A stretch of DNA of 64,000 nt from Streptosporangium sp040640155 (lineage in GTDB: Bacteria > Actinomycetota > Actinomycetes > Streptosporangiales > Streptosporangiaceae). This document shows, one piece after another, positions 15,511 through 23,001 of the stretch. Each line of letters opens with the position of its first letter. Position 1 is the stretch's first letter. The notes under the pieces were generated by a model. That model was not told the origin of the DNA and ran no database searches. It worked only from the letters and a program-made list of their open reading frames with translations. The translations under genes and the position numbers were made by a program. Location of the stretch: assembly GCF_040640155.1 (NCBI RefSeq), contig NZ_JBFABE010000001.1:186001-250000 (forward strand). Reading direction: 5' to 3'.

Positions 15511-16449
15511 ATGGCAAGGCCGACGGGGAATCGGACGCAGGATCAGCACGTCTCGGATCGGGACCTGCTCGGGACCTACCTGGCGGAGATCGGCCGGGTG
15601 CCCCTGCTCACCGCGGAGCAGGAGGTCGAGCTCGCCAAGCGGATCGAGGCGGGTCTCTTCGCGGAGCAGTTGCTGGACGGTGGGTCGACGGAGCCGCGGA
15701 TAGCGGACGCCGCCGATGAGGAGCTCGAACGACTGGCTGTTTCCGGGCAACGGGCCAAGGACGAATTCATCCAGGCCAATCTACGTCTTGTGGTGGCCGT
15801 CGCGCGCAAATATTCCGGACGGGGTATGCCGCTGATCGATCTGGTCCAGGAGGGCAACCTGGGCCTGGTGCGCGCGGTCGAGAAGTTCGACTACCGGCGC
15901 GGCTACAAGTTCTCCACCTACGCCACCTGGTGGATCAGGCAGTCCGTGGGACGCGCCATCCACGAGCAGGCCCGCCCGGTGCGCCTGCCCACCCACGCCG
16001 GGGAGCAGATGACCAGGCTGATGCGGGTCCGCCGGGACATGCTGGCCGAGTTCGACCAGGAGCCGACCGACGCCGACCTGGCCGCGGTGCTGGAGCTTCC
16101 CATCGAGCGGGTGCGCGAGCTCCGGCGCTGGGCCTCCGACCCCGTCTCGCTGCAGCTCGGCGTGGGGGACGAGGACGAGACCGAGCTCGGTGACATGATC
16201 GCCGACGACACGTGGGCCGACCCCGAGCAGCAGGCCATGGACATCCTGGAGCGCGAGCGCCTGGAGGAGTGGCTGACCGGGCTGGAGGGGCAGACCCGCG
16301 AGATGCTGCGCTGGCGGTACGGCCTGATGGACGGCCGCGAGCACACGCTCACCGAGGTCGGCGAGCGCTACGGCATCGGGCGTGACCGCGCCCGGCGCAT
16401 CGAGCGCGACGCGCTGGCCCGGCTGCGCAAGATGGCCACGGCCGCCTGA
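15511..16449 (+). CDS. RNA polymerase sigma factor, sigma-70 group 2 (HrdB-like)
   Basis: A 312-residue protein with region 1.2 (DLLGTYLAEIGRVPLLTAEQ), region 2 with the core-binding NLRLVVAVARKYSGRGMPLIDLVQEGN and the -10-recognition KFSTYATWWIRQ, region 3 (ARPVRLPTHAGEQM) and region 4.2 (GIGRDRARRIERDALARLR). It lacks the long acidic region 1.1 of the principal sigma factor. It is therefore a non-essential primary-like (group 2) factor such as HrdA/HrdD/SigB types. It is monocistronic with a strong hairpin after it. Which promoters it serves is not readable. Confidence 0.92.
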   Translation: MARPTGNRTQDQHVSDRDLLGTYLAEIGRVPLLTAEQEVELAKRIEAGLFAEQLLDGGSTEPRIADAADEELERLAVSGQRAKDEFIQANLRLVVAVARKYSGRGMPLIDLVQEGNLGLVRAVEKFDYRRGYKFSTYATWWIRQSVGRAIHEQARPVRLPTHAGEQMTRLMRVRRDMLAEFDQEPTDADLAAVLELPIERVRELRRWASDPVSLQLGVGDEDETELGDMIADDTWADPEQQAMDILERERLEEWLTGLEGQTREMLRWRYGLMDGREHTLTEVGERYGIGRDRARRIERDALARLRKMATAA

Positions 16450-16459
16450 GCGACTTCCG

Positions 16460-16493
16460 ATCCGGCACGGTCCCTTTGCGGACCGTGCCGGAT
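16460..16493 (+). terminator. Hairpin terminator of the sigma factor gene
   Basis: Perfect 14-bp stem (ATCCGGCACGGTCC at 16460-16473 with its complement at 16480-16493) and a 6-nt loop, 10 nt after the stop codon. Confidence 0.75.
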
Positions 16494-16690
16494 TCCCGCT
16501 TCACCGGTGCCGCCGGCCGGTCGCCCGTCCCCGGCGCCCGACAGCCGGCCGTCACGCCGAGCCGATCACGGAAGGCTTGAACGATCAGAAGCGATGCGGC
16601 ACGGGCCCACCTGGGCGTGAAACTCGCCACGATGCCCGGGGTGCGACGGGTGCGCCGTCCTGTGACGGCTTGTCGAAAACCCCGAGATCC

Positions 16691-16762
16691 GGTGTCGTCA
16701 CGGGTGGCCGGTGTTCGTGGTCGTGCGGAGCGGGTGTCGTCACGGGTGGCCGGTGTTCGTGG
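16691..16762. repeat. 30-bp perfect direct repeat, 42-bp period
   Basis: Positions 16691-16720 and 16733-16762 are identical over 30 bp (core TCGTCACGGGTGGCCGGTGT) with a 12-bp spacer. Only two copies exist, so this is not a CRISPR array. Confidence 0.9.
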
Positions 16763-16769
16763 CCGCTGC

Positions 16770-16883
16770 GGTGGGCGGGTGTTCCGGCCGGCCGTCTCGG
16801 TGGAGGTCTGGTGGTTTCGGCCTCCGGCCGTTCGGGCGCGGTGGTTGCGGGCTCTTATACGCCGGCCGGAACACCCGCCCACC
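16770..16883. repeat. 22-bp perfect inverted repeat
   Basis: Positions 16770-16791 and 16862-16883 are exact reverse complements (core GGGCGGGTGTTCCGGCCGG), enclosing 70 bp. RNA from either strand could fold into a long stem. Confidence 0.9.
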
Positions 16884-16984
16884 TCCGCTTTCACGGTGCC
16901 GGTCGGCGAGGGTGCGGGCCGTAGTGACTCTCCTTCGGGCCCCCGAGAGGGCTGTGGGTGGCTGAAGCGATCCGTACGGGTCCT

Positions 16985-17626
16985 TCAGGGCGGGTCGCCG
17001 TAGCTGAAGCGCCGGTGCGGGAAGGAGCGCAGGGCCAGGCCGGGTGAGGCCGGGGCCTGCGTCGGTTCCTCGTTCTGAGCTGTTCGGTCGGGGGCGCGCA
17101 GGGGACGGACGCGTACGGTGTTGCGAATGGGCTCACCGGCTTGTTCGTCGGTGTACTCGGTGACCTTGACATAACCGTGCTCGTCGTAGAGGCGGTTCAG
17201 TTCGGGGCTGCCGGCCCAGTGGTCCAGGGCGAGCGCGGGGGCGCCGTGTGACCGGGCGAGCCGTTCGGCCTCTTTCAGCAGGGCCGCGCCGGCGCCGCGG
17301 CCGCCGGGGCCGCGATCGGTCATCACGGTGTGGATGAACATCGACCCGTCGGGCACGGTGCCCGCGGGGATTCGCGGCGGGACCGTGAGGGCGGCGGCCA
17401 GCATTCCGACGCAGCGGCCGTCTCGTTCGGCCATCGTGACGACGTTCCGGCGTGCCCAGTCGGCGACCCGGCCGGGGAAGCCGGGGATGTGGGAGAACGG
17501 CACCGTTCCCCACTGTTCCGGCCGGCCTCGGGCGATGAGCCAGGCGTGGACGGAGTCCATCAGGACCAGCAGGGCCGTGACGTCGTCGGCCGTCGCCGGT
17601 CGAAGGCCGGGGGAGGATCGTGGCAT
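16985..17626 (-). CDS. GNAT-family N-acetyltransferase
   Basis: A 213-residue protein with the GNAT layout: an N-terminal helix pair, central strand GMLAAALTV, the acetyl-CoA loop RGPGGRGAGAALLKEAERLA (a Q/RxxGxG/A variant), then LALDHWAGSPELNRLYDEHGYVKV, the usual beta5/alpha4 region. The 40-residue C-terminus is charged and looks disordered. It is divergent from a MarR gene with 62 bp between them, so the MarR protein may control it. The acceptor substrate is unknown. Confidence 0.82.
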   Translation of the reverse strand: MPRSSPGLRPATADDVTALLVLMDSVHAWLIARGRPEQWGTVPFSHIPGFPGRVADWARRNVVTMAERDGRCVGMLAAALTVPPRIPAGTVPDGSMFIHTVMTDRGPGGRGAGAALLKEAERLARSHGAPALALDHWAGSPELNRLYDEHGYVKVTEYTDEQAGEPIRNTVRVRPLRAPDRTAQNEEPTQAPASPGLALRSFPHRRFSYGDPP

Positions 17627-17688
17627 CGCGGTCTCCGGGAGGGTTAGGCTTCAGGCGATCTGTTTAATTCAACTTTCTAAGGATTAGA

Positions 17689-18156
17689 TTGTCAAAGCAC
17701 TCCAGGGTTCAGGCTGTGGCGAGGGCCGTTCAGGACCTGCAGGACGCCACCGATCTCATCGACGAGCTGGCGGCCCGGCGCCTTGGTGTCAACCGCACCG
17801 ACCTGAGGTGCCTGAGCCGGTTGACCGCGCGCGGCTCGCTCACCGCGAGCGAGCTCGCGTCCGCCGCCGGGCTCACCGGGGGCGCCACCACCACCGCCAT
17901 CGACCGTCTGGAACGGGCCGGGCTGGCCGAACGGGTCCGTGACACGGCCGACCGGCGCCGCGTGCTGGTGCACCTGACCGAACGGGGCCGAGGGGCCGTT
18001 CAGGAGATCTGGGGGCCGATCGCCGACGACGCCCAGGCCGAGCTTCTCCGGTTCGGCGTCACCGAGCTCGAACTCATCGAGACGTTCCTGCGCCACGCGT
18101 TGCGCAACCAGGCCCGGCACGCCGCCCGCCTGCGCGGAGAGACCGAGGGGAGCTGA
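17689..18156 (+). CDS. MarR-family transcriptional regulator
   Basis: A 155-residue winged-helix regulator with LTASELASAAGLTGGATTTAIDRLERAGLAER followed by the wing RDTADRRRVLVHLTERG, the canonical MarR DNA-binding core. Start TTG 17689 is supported by AAGGA 5 nt upstream. The 62-bp gap to the divergent GNAT gene is AT-rich (TTTAATTCAACTTTCTAAGG) and is the likely control region. It probably represses itself and the GNAT gene. A link to the GH9 gene 162 nt downstream is possible but unsupported. Confidence 0.88.
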   Translation: MSKHSRVQAVARAVQDLQDATDLIDELAARRLGVNRTDLRCLSRLTARGSLTASELASAAGLTGGATTTAIDRLERAGLAERVRDTADRRRVLVHLTERGRGAVQEIWGPIADDAQAELLRFGVTELELIETFLRHALRNQARHAARLRGETEGS

Positions 18157-18171
18157 CCGCCGGGCCGGGCA

Positions 18172-18190
18172 GAAATTTTCGTGAAAGTTA
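18172..18190. promoter_or_regulatory. GAAA/TTTC inverted-repeat site upstream of the cellulase gene
   Basis: GAAATTTTC (18172-18180) runs into TTTCGTGAAA, giving overlapping GAAA/TTTC inverted repeats about 130 nt before the GH9 start. LacI-type regulators of actinomycete glycosidase genes bind similar A/T-cored palindromes, so this is a candidate operator. Confidence 0.3.
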
Positions 18191-18318
18191 CAAAACCATT
18201 CGGCGGCAACGACGCTGTGAGCTGCGCGGAACGATTTCGGCGATGGCGGCGGCTGTCTCTTCCCGGCCTGGGGTTCCAAGATGTGAAGCCCGCACAGCAC
18301 AGGTCGAGAGGACTCCGT

Positions 18319-20547
18319 GTGAACATGTCAGGCCGGATGCGGCTATCGGCGGCGGCCCTGGCCGCCGCCCTGGCCGCGGTTTCGATCACCGCGGCCGCCA
18401 CCACAGGGACCGCCCACGCCGTCGTACGACCGGCGCTCGGCCAGAACATCAAGGTCAACCAGGTCGCCTACGCACCCGGCGCGGCCAAGCAGGCGACCGT
18501 GATCAGCAGTTCGGGATCGCCGCTTGCCTGGAGCCTGCTGGACGGTTCCGACCAGGTGGTGGCCAGTGGCACCACGACCGTCTTCGGCGCCGACTCCCGC
18601 TCCGGCGACTCCGTCCACAAGATCGACTTCTCGTCCTACACCGGGACCGGCACCGGCTACGCGCTGACCGTGAACAACGAGTCCAGCCACCCCTTCGACA
18701 TCGGCACCGCCGCCTGGAAGAAGCTGCCCTACGACGCGCTGGCGTTCTTCTACCACCAGCGCAGCGGCATCGCGATCACCTCCCAGTACGCCGGCGGCAG
18801 CCAGTACGCCCGCGCGGCCGGCCACCTGAACGTCTCCCCCAACCAGGGCGACAACAACGTGCCGTGCCGCAGCGACTGCGGCTACCGGCTGGACGTGCGC
18901 GGCGGCTGGTACGACGCCGGCGACCACGGCAAGTACGTGGTCAACGGCGGCATGTCCGTCTGGCAGCTGGTCAACGCCTACGAGCGGGCCAAGAACGTCC
19001 CCGGCGCCGACACCGGCGCCTTCGCCGACGGCACCATGTCCATCCCCGAGCGCGCCAACGGCGTGCCCGACATCCTGGACGAGGCCCGCTGGGAGATCGA
19101 CTTCCTGCTGAAGATGCAGGTCCCCGACGGCCGTCCGCTGGCCGGCATGGCCCACCACAAGATCCACGACGCCGACTGGACCGGGCTGCCGCTGCTGCCC
19201 GCCCAGGACCCCCAGGCCCGGGTGCTGTCGCCGCCCAGCACCGCCGCCACCCTGAACCTGGCCGCCGCGGCCGCCCAGTGCGCCCGGGTGTGGGCGTCCG
19301 TCGACTCGGCGTTCTCCGCCCGCTGCCTGACCGCGGCCGAGAAGGCCTACGCCGCGGCCAAGGCCAACCCCTCGCGGTTCGCCCCGGCCTCCGACGGCAC
19401 CGGGGGCGGCTCCTACGCCGACGGCAAGGTGACCGACGAGTTCTACTGGGCCGCCGCCGAGCTGTACGCCACCACCGGCAAGCAGGCCTACCGCACCGAC
19501 CTGACCTCCTCCTCGCTGTACTACGGGCGCAGTTTCAGCAATGAGGGCGCCCTGTGGGCCGAGGTCGGCAGCCTGGGCGACATCACCCTGGCGCTGGTGC
19601 CCAACGGCCTGACCTCCTCCATCGGCCAGCAGTTGCGGGCCTCCTTCGTCTCGGCCGCCGACGGCCTGCTGACCGTGATGCGCGGCCAGGGCTACCCGGT
19701 GCCCTTCCAGCCGCCCGGCGGCGGTTACATCTGGGGGTCCAACAACCTGATCCTCAACAACACCGTCGTGCTGGCGCTGGCCCACGACTTCACCGGCGCC
19801 GAGCGGTTCCGCACCGGGGTGTTCGAGACGATGGCGTACCAGCTCGGCCGCAACCCGACGGGCTATTCCTACGTCACCGGCTACGGCGACAAGCCCGCCC
19901 GCAACGTCCACCACCGGTTCTGGGCCAACCAGATCAACTCCTCCCTGCCCATCGCCCCGCCCGGCGCCCTGGCCGGCGGCCCCAACAGCGGCCTGGAGGA
20001 CCCGGTCGCCCAGCAGCGCCTCAGCGGCTGCCGGCCGCAGAAGTGCTACCTGGACGACATCGACGCCTGGTCGGTGAACGAGGTCGCCGTCAACTGGAAC
20101 GCGGTCCTGGCCTGGGTCAGTGCCTGGACGGCGGAGAAGGCCGGTGGCGCCGATCCCAGCCCGACGCCCACCCCCACTCCCACTCCGACGCCCACTCCGA
20201 CGCCCACTCCGACTCCGACGCCTACCCCGACCCCGACGCCGGGCGGTAAGGCCTGTGCCGCGACCTACACCGTCACCAACCAGTGGCCCGGCGGCTTCGG
20301 GGCCGGCGTCGAGGTGAAGAACACCGGCGCCGGCGCGCTCACCGGCTGGACCGTCGCGTGGACCTTCGCCGGCGGCCAGACCATCACCCAGCTGTGGGGC
20401 GGCTCGCACACCGTGAGCGGTCCGGCCGTCACCGTGGCCAACCTGTCCTGGAACGGCGCGCTGTCCCCGGGGGGGACCACCTCCTTCGGTTTCAACGGCA
20501 ACGGGGCCAACACCGTCCCCGCCGCGGTGACCTGCACCGCCAGGTAA
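18319..20547 (+). CDS. Secreted GH9 endoglucanase with C-terminal CBM2
   Basis: A 742-residue extracellular cellulase. Residues 1-34 form a signal peptide (RMRLSAAALAAALAAVSITA, cleavage near AHA). An N-terminal Ig-like domain follows (NIKVNQVAYAP to about 135), then the GH9 (alpha/alpha)6 barrel with GGWYDAGDHGKY (Asp199/Asp202, catalytic base region), GYGDKPARNVHHRFW, and DAWSVNEVAVNWNA (Glu588, proton donor). A Pro-Thr linker (DNA repeat 20157-20244) leads to a CBM2 domain with two bounding Cys residues and conserved Trp residues. It should cleave cellulose and stay bound to it. GTG 18319 (GAGAGG upstream) or ATG 18325 is the start. Confidence 0.95.
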   Translation: MNMSGRMRLSAAALAAALAAVSITAAATTGTAHAVVRPALGQNIKVNQVAYAPGAAKQATVISSSGSPLAWSLLDGSDQVVASGTTTVFGADSRSGDSVHKIDFSSYTGTGTGYALTVNNESSHPFDIGTAAWKKLPYDALAFFYHQRSGIAITSQYAGGSQYARAAGHLNVSPNQGDNNVPCRSDCGYRLDVRGGWYDAGDHGKYVVNGGMSVWQLVNAYERAKNVPGADTGAFADGTMSIPERANGVPDILDEARWEIDFLLKMQVPDGRPLAGMAHHKIHDADWTGLPLLPAQDPQARVLSPPSTAATLNLAAAAAQCARVWASVDSAFSARCLTAAEKAYAAAKANPSRFAPASDGTGGGSYADGKVTDEFYWAAAELYATTGKQAYRTDLTSSSLYYGRSFSNEGALWAEVGSLGDITLALVPNGLTSSIGQQLRASFVSAADGLLTVMRGQGYPVPFQPPGGGYIWGSNNLILNNTVVLALAHDFTGAERFRTGVFETMAYQLGRNPTGYSYVTGYGDKPARNVHHRFWANQINSSLPIAPPGALAGGPNSGLEDPVAQQRLSGCRPQKCYLDDIDAWSVNEVAVNWNAVLAWVSAWTAEKAGGADPSPTPTPTPTPTPTPTPTPTPTPTPTPTPGGKACAATYTVTNQWPGGFGAGVEVKNTGAGALTGWTVAWTFAGGQTITQLWGGSHTVSGPAVTVANLSWNGALSPGGTTSFGFNGNGANTVPAAVTCTAR

Positions 20548-20565
20548 CCGGGACAGGGGGAGACC

Positions 20566-20600
20566 CGCCGGTGCGGAGCCGAGTCCGTTCCGCACCGGCG
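20566..20600 (+). terminator. Hairpin terminator of the cellulase gene
   Basis: Perfect 12-bp stem (CGCCGGTGCGGA at 20566-20577 and its complement at 20589-20600), loop 11 nt, 18 nt after the stop codon. Confidence 0.7.
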
Positions 20601-21163
20601 TGGACCTCGTCGTGAGGTCGCCCTGGGCTCCGATCCTCGTGCCGGCGCCGGGGCGACCGGCACCCGGTGACGCGACGCCGGGTGCTCGCCCCCGATGGGG
20701 GCACGACCCCGTCCGGGGCCGGTGCCGCAAGGGCGGCTTCCACGCCGGCACGACCCGCGACCGTCCTGAGCCGCGACGACGGCGTCCTCCCCGGTCATGG
20801 AACAGCGCCGCGCCGGCGGCCGGGGCCTTGGAGCACCGTTCTTCCGCCATCGTGAGGCGCCGGGCCGCCCACCGGTGATCACAGGACCGAAACGCCCGGA
20901 GCGGGGCCACGGGTGACCGAAAAGGCCGGTGGGTGCTTCCGGGCACGATCCAGGAAACCGGGCAGGCCGGTCGTTCCCGGACGATCGTCCCGTCCGAGTT
21001 CTCGCCGGTCGTCCCGGGTACGGTGGGCCGCTTCCCTGGGTAGGGAAGAGATGGCCACCGTGGAGTCCGGTCGCCCGTGGTCGTCCGGGCTCTCGGGGAT
21101 CCCGGGGGAAGTGCTCACCGTGACGTTCTTCGGGCCATCTGGAAGCCAAGCCACGTATGGTCC
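20601..21163. other. Gene-free stretch upstream of amtB
   Basis: About 560 bp with only weak hairpins (for example CACCCGG/CCGGGTG at 20661-20684). The open frames present lack credible starts or protein-like sequence. I see no gene. Confidence 0.55.
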
Positions 21164-21313
21164 GAAACTCTCCCGAAACACCGCGGAGTCGAGATTCACA
21201 GACGCGAAACACACAAGGTCGCACCCTGAAACCGTGGAAGAACACGCTGTGGCGCAACGTCAGTGCGCGGCCGGTCGATGGAGCCCAGGAAGCGATCACT
21301 GCGACCGTGAAAC
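21164..21313 (+). promoter_or_regulatory. GAAAC repeats, candidate GlnR sites upstream of amtB
   Basis: GAAAC occurs five times at 21164, 21175, 21206, 21228 and 21309. The first two are 11 nt apart and the next two 22 nt apart, matching one and two steps of the GlnR box spacing (gTnAc-n6-GaAAc-n6). The intervening GTnAc elements are imperfect. Nitrogen control by GlnR is established for amtB in Streptomyces. Confidence 0.45.
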
Positions 21314-21349
21314 CGGCCACACGCCATTTGTAAGGGAGGGTCGCGTCGA

Positions 21350-22663
21350 ATGAAGATCGATGGCGGCACCACTGCCTGGATGCTCACAGCCACCGCGCTG
21401 GTGTTGCTGATGACGCCGGGTCTCGCGTTCTTCTACGGGGGAATGACCAGGGCCAAGAGTGTCCTGAACATGATGATGATGTCGTTCGCCAGCCTCGTCA
21501 CCGTGACCGTCGCGTGGGTGCTGTACGGGCACTCGCTGACCTTCACGGACAACGGCAGCGAGCTCGTCAACAAGTTCGTCGGCGGCTTCGACGCCCTGGG
21601 CCTGCAGAGCCTGGTCGACACCGCCACCAAGGACGACGGGACCGGCATGCCGAGCCTGGTGTTCTCGGCCTTCCAGCTCACCTTCGCGATCATCACCGTG
21701 GCGCTGATCAGCGGTGCCATCGCCGACCGCGCCAAGTTCGGCGCCTGGGTGCTGTTCACCGTGGTCTGGGCGACGATCGTCTACTTCCCCGTGGCCCACT
21801 GGGTCTGGGGCAACGGCTGGCTGTTCAACCTCGGCATCGAGGACTTCGCCGGCGGGACCGTGGTCCACATCAACGCGGGAGCCGCGGCGCTGGCCCTCGC
21901 CCTCGTGATCGGCAAGCGCGCCGGGTGGCGCAAGGAGCCGATGCGGCCGCACAACCTCACCCTGGTCCTGCTGGGTGCCGGCCTGCTGTGGTTCGGCTGG
22001 TTCGGCTTCAACGCCGGCTCCGAGCTCGCGCCCGACCGCATCGCCGGTCTGGCCTTCATGAACACCCAGATCGCCGCGGCGGTCGCCGCCGGTTCCTGGA
22101 TCCTGGTCGAGAAGATTCGCGACGGGCACGCCACCAGCCTCGGTGTCGCCTCCGGCGCCATCGCCGGCCTGGTCGCCATCACCCCGGCCTGTGGTTTCGT
22201 CGACCCCTGGGCGGCCATGGTCATCGGCCTGCTGGCCGGCGCGGCCTGCGCGTTCGCGGTGGGCCTGAAGTACCGGTTCGGCTACGACGACTCCCTCGAC
22301 GTGGTCGGCGTGCACCTGGTCGGCGGTGTGGTCGGCGCGGTCGCCCTGGGCTTCCTCGCCGCCTACCCCGCCCTCGAGCAGCAGAGCACGGGCCTGTTCT
22401 ACGGTGGCGGTCTCAAGCAGCTCGGCCTGCAGGTCCTCGGCCCGGTCGTGGTCGGCGCGTACTCCTTCATCGTGACCTGGATCATCGCGAAGGTCATCGA
22501 TAAGGTGATGGGCTTCCGGATCGGCGCCGAGGAGGAGATCACCGGCGTCGACATCACCTCCCACGCCGAGACCGGTTACGACCTCGGTACCATCCACTCC
22601 TCGGGTGTGGCCGCCGTCAACGGTCCGGTCACCACCCCGGCGTCTAAGAAGGTGGACGCATGA
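21350..22663 (+). CDS. amtB: Ammonium transporter
   Basis: A 437-residue Amt/Rh channel with about eleven membrane helices. The paired pore histidines are visible as His173 (VVHINAG) and His322 (VGVHLVGG), and the N-terminal TPGLAFFYGGMTR motif is typical. The C-terminal cytoplasmic tail (FRIGAEEEITGVDITSHAETGYD) carries the conserved region contacting PII proteins. AAGGGAGGG lies 9 nt before the ATG. Its stop overlaps the glnK start, so gate and regulator are translated together. It imports ammonium when nitrogen is scarce. Confidence 0.97.
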   Translation: MKIDGGTTAWMLTATALVLLMTPGLAFFYGGMTRAKSVLNMMMMSFASLVTVTVAWVLYGHSLTFTDNGSELVNKFVGGFDALGLQSLVDTATKDDGTGMPSLVFSAFQLTFAIITVALISGAIADRAKFGAWVLFTVVWATIVYFPVAHWVWGNGWLFNLGIEDFAGGTVVHINAGAAALALALVIGKRAGWRKEPMRPHNLTLVLLGAGLLWFGWFGFNAGSELAPDRIAGLAFMNTQIAAAVAAGSWILVEKIRDGHATSLGVASGAIAGLVAITPACGFVDPWAAMVIGLLAGAACAFAVGLKYRFGYDDSLDVVGVHLVGGVVGAVALGFLAAYPALEQQSTGLFYGGGLKQLGLQVLGPVVVGAYSFIVTWIIAKVIDKVMGFRIGAEEEITGVDITSHAETGYDLGTIHSSGVAAVNGPVTTPASKKVDA

Positions 22664-22998
22664 GACTCATCACCGCGATCATCAAGCCGTTCAAGCTCGA
22701 TGACGTGAAAGCGGCCCTGGAGCAGTTCGGGGTCAAGGGAATGACGGTCAGCGAGGCCAGCGGCTACGGCCGCCAGCGCGGGCACACCGAGGTCTACCGG
22801 GGGGCGGAGTACCAGGTCGACCTGGTGCCCAAGGTCCGCCTGGAGGTGCTCGCCGAGGAGGAGGACGCCGACGACGTGATCGACGTCATCGTCAAGGCCG
22901 CGCAGACCGGCAAGATCGGTGACGGCAAGGTCTGGTCCGTCCCGGTGGACACGGTGATCCGGGTCCGCACCGGGGAACGCGGACCCGAGGCGCTCTAG
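22660..22998 (+). CDS. glnK: Nitrogen regulatory protein PII
   Basis: A 112-residue trimeric PII signal protein starting at an ATGA overlap with amtB. The T-loop carries Tyr51 in YRGAEYQVDLVPK, the residue modified by GlnD. The ATP/2-oxoglutarate-binding segments KPFKLDDVK and TGKIGDGKVW are intact. It binds AmtB and reports nitrogen status. In Streptomyces and Corynebacterium the homologue is adenylylated, not uridylylated, at Tyr51; the same is expected here. Three nucleotides separate it from glnD. Confidence 0.96.
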   Translation: MRLITAIIKPFKLDDVKAALEQFGVKGMTVSEASGYGRQRGHTEVYRGAEYQVDLVPKVRLEVLAEEEDADDVIDVIVKAAQTGKIGDGKVWSVPVDTVIRVRTGERGPEAL

Positions 22999-23001
22999 CC
23001 G

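Larger units (their letters stand above)
16494..16984. other. Gene-free stretch with long direct and inverted repeats
   Basis: About 490 bp with no convincing gene. Open frames here translate to Arg/Pro/Val-rich repeats. It holds a 30-bp perfect direct repeat and a 22-bp perfect inverted repeat (listed separately) and may be a decayed element or an RNA-forming region. Confidence 0.6.

Noticed and set aside
16691..16762. Direct repeats considered as a CRISPR array
   Set aside because: Only two copies with a 12-bp spacer, and no cas genes.
16617..17003. 128-codon plus-strand open frame in the repeat-rich gap
   Set aside because: Its sequence comes from the 30-bp direct repeat (SSRVAGVRGR twice) and is otherwise Arg/Pro-rich, with no ribosome-binding site.
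18343..20946. 867-codon minus-strand open frame opposite the cellulase
   Set aside because: No motifs; the GH9 and CBM2 domains on the plus strand explain the region.
20265..21320. 351-codon minus-strand open frame before amtB
   Set aside because: Overlaps the cellulase CBM2 coding region and has Arg/Pro-rich, motif-free sequence.
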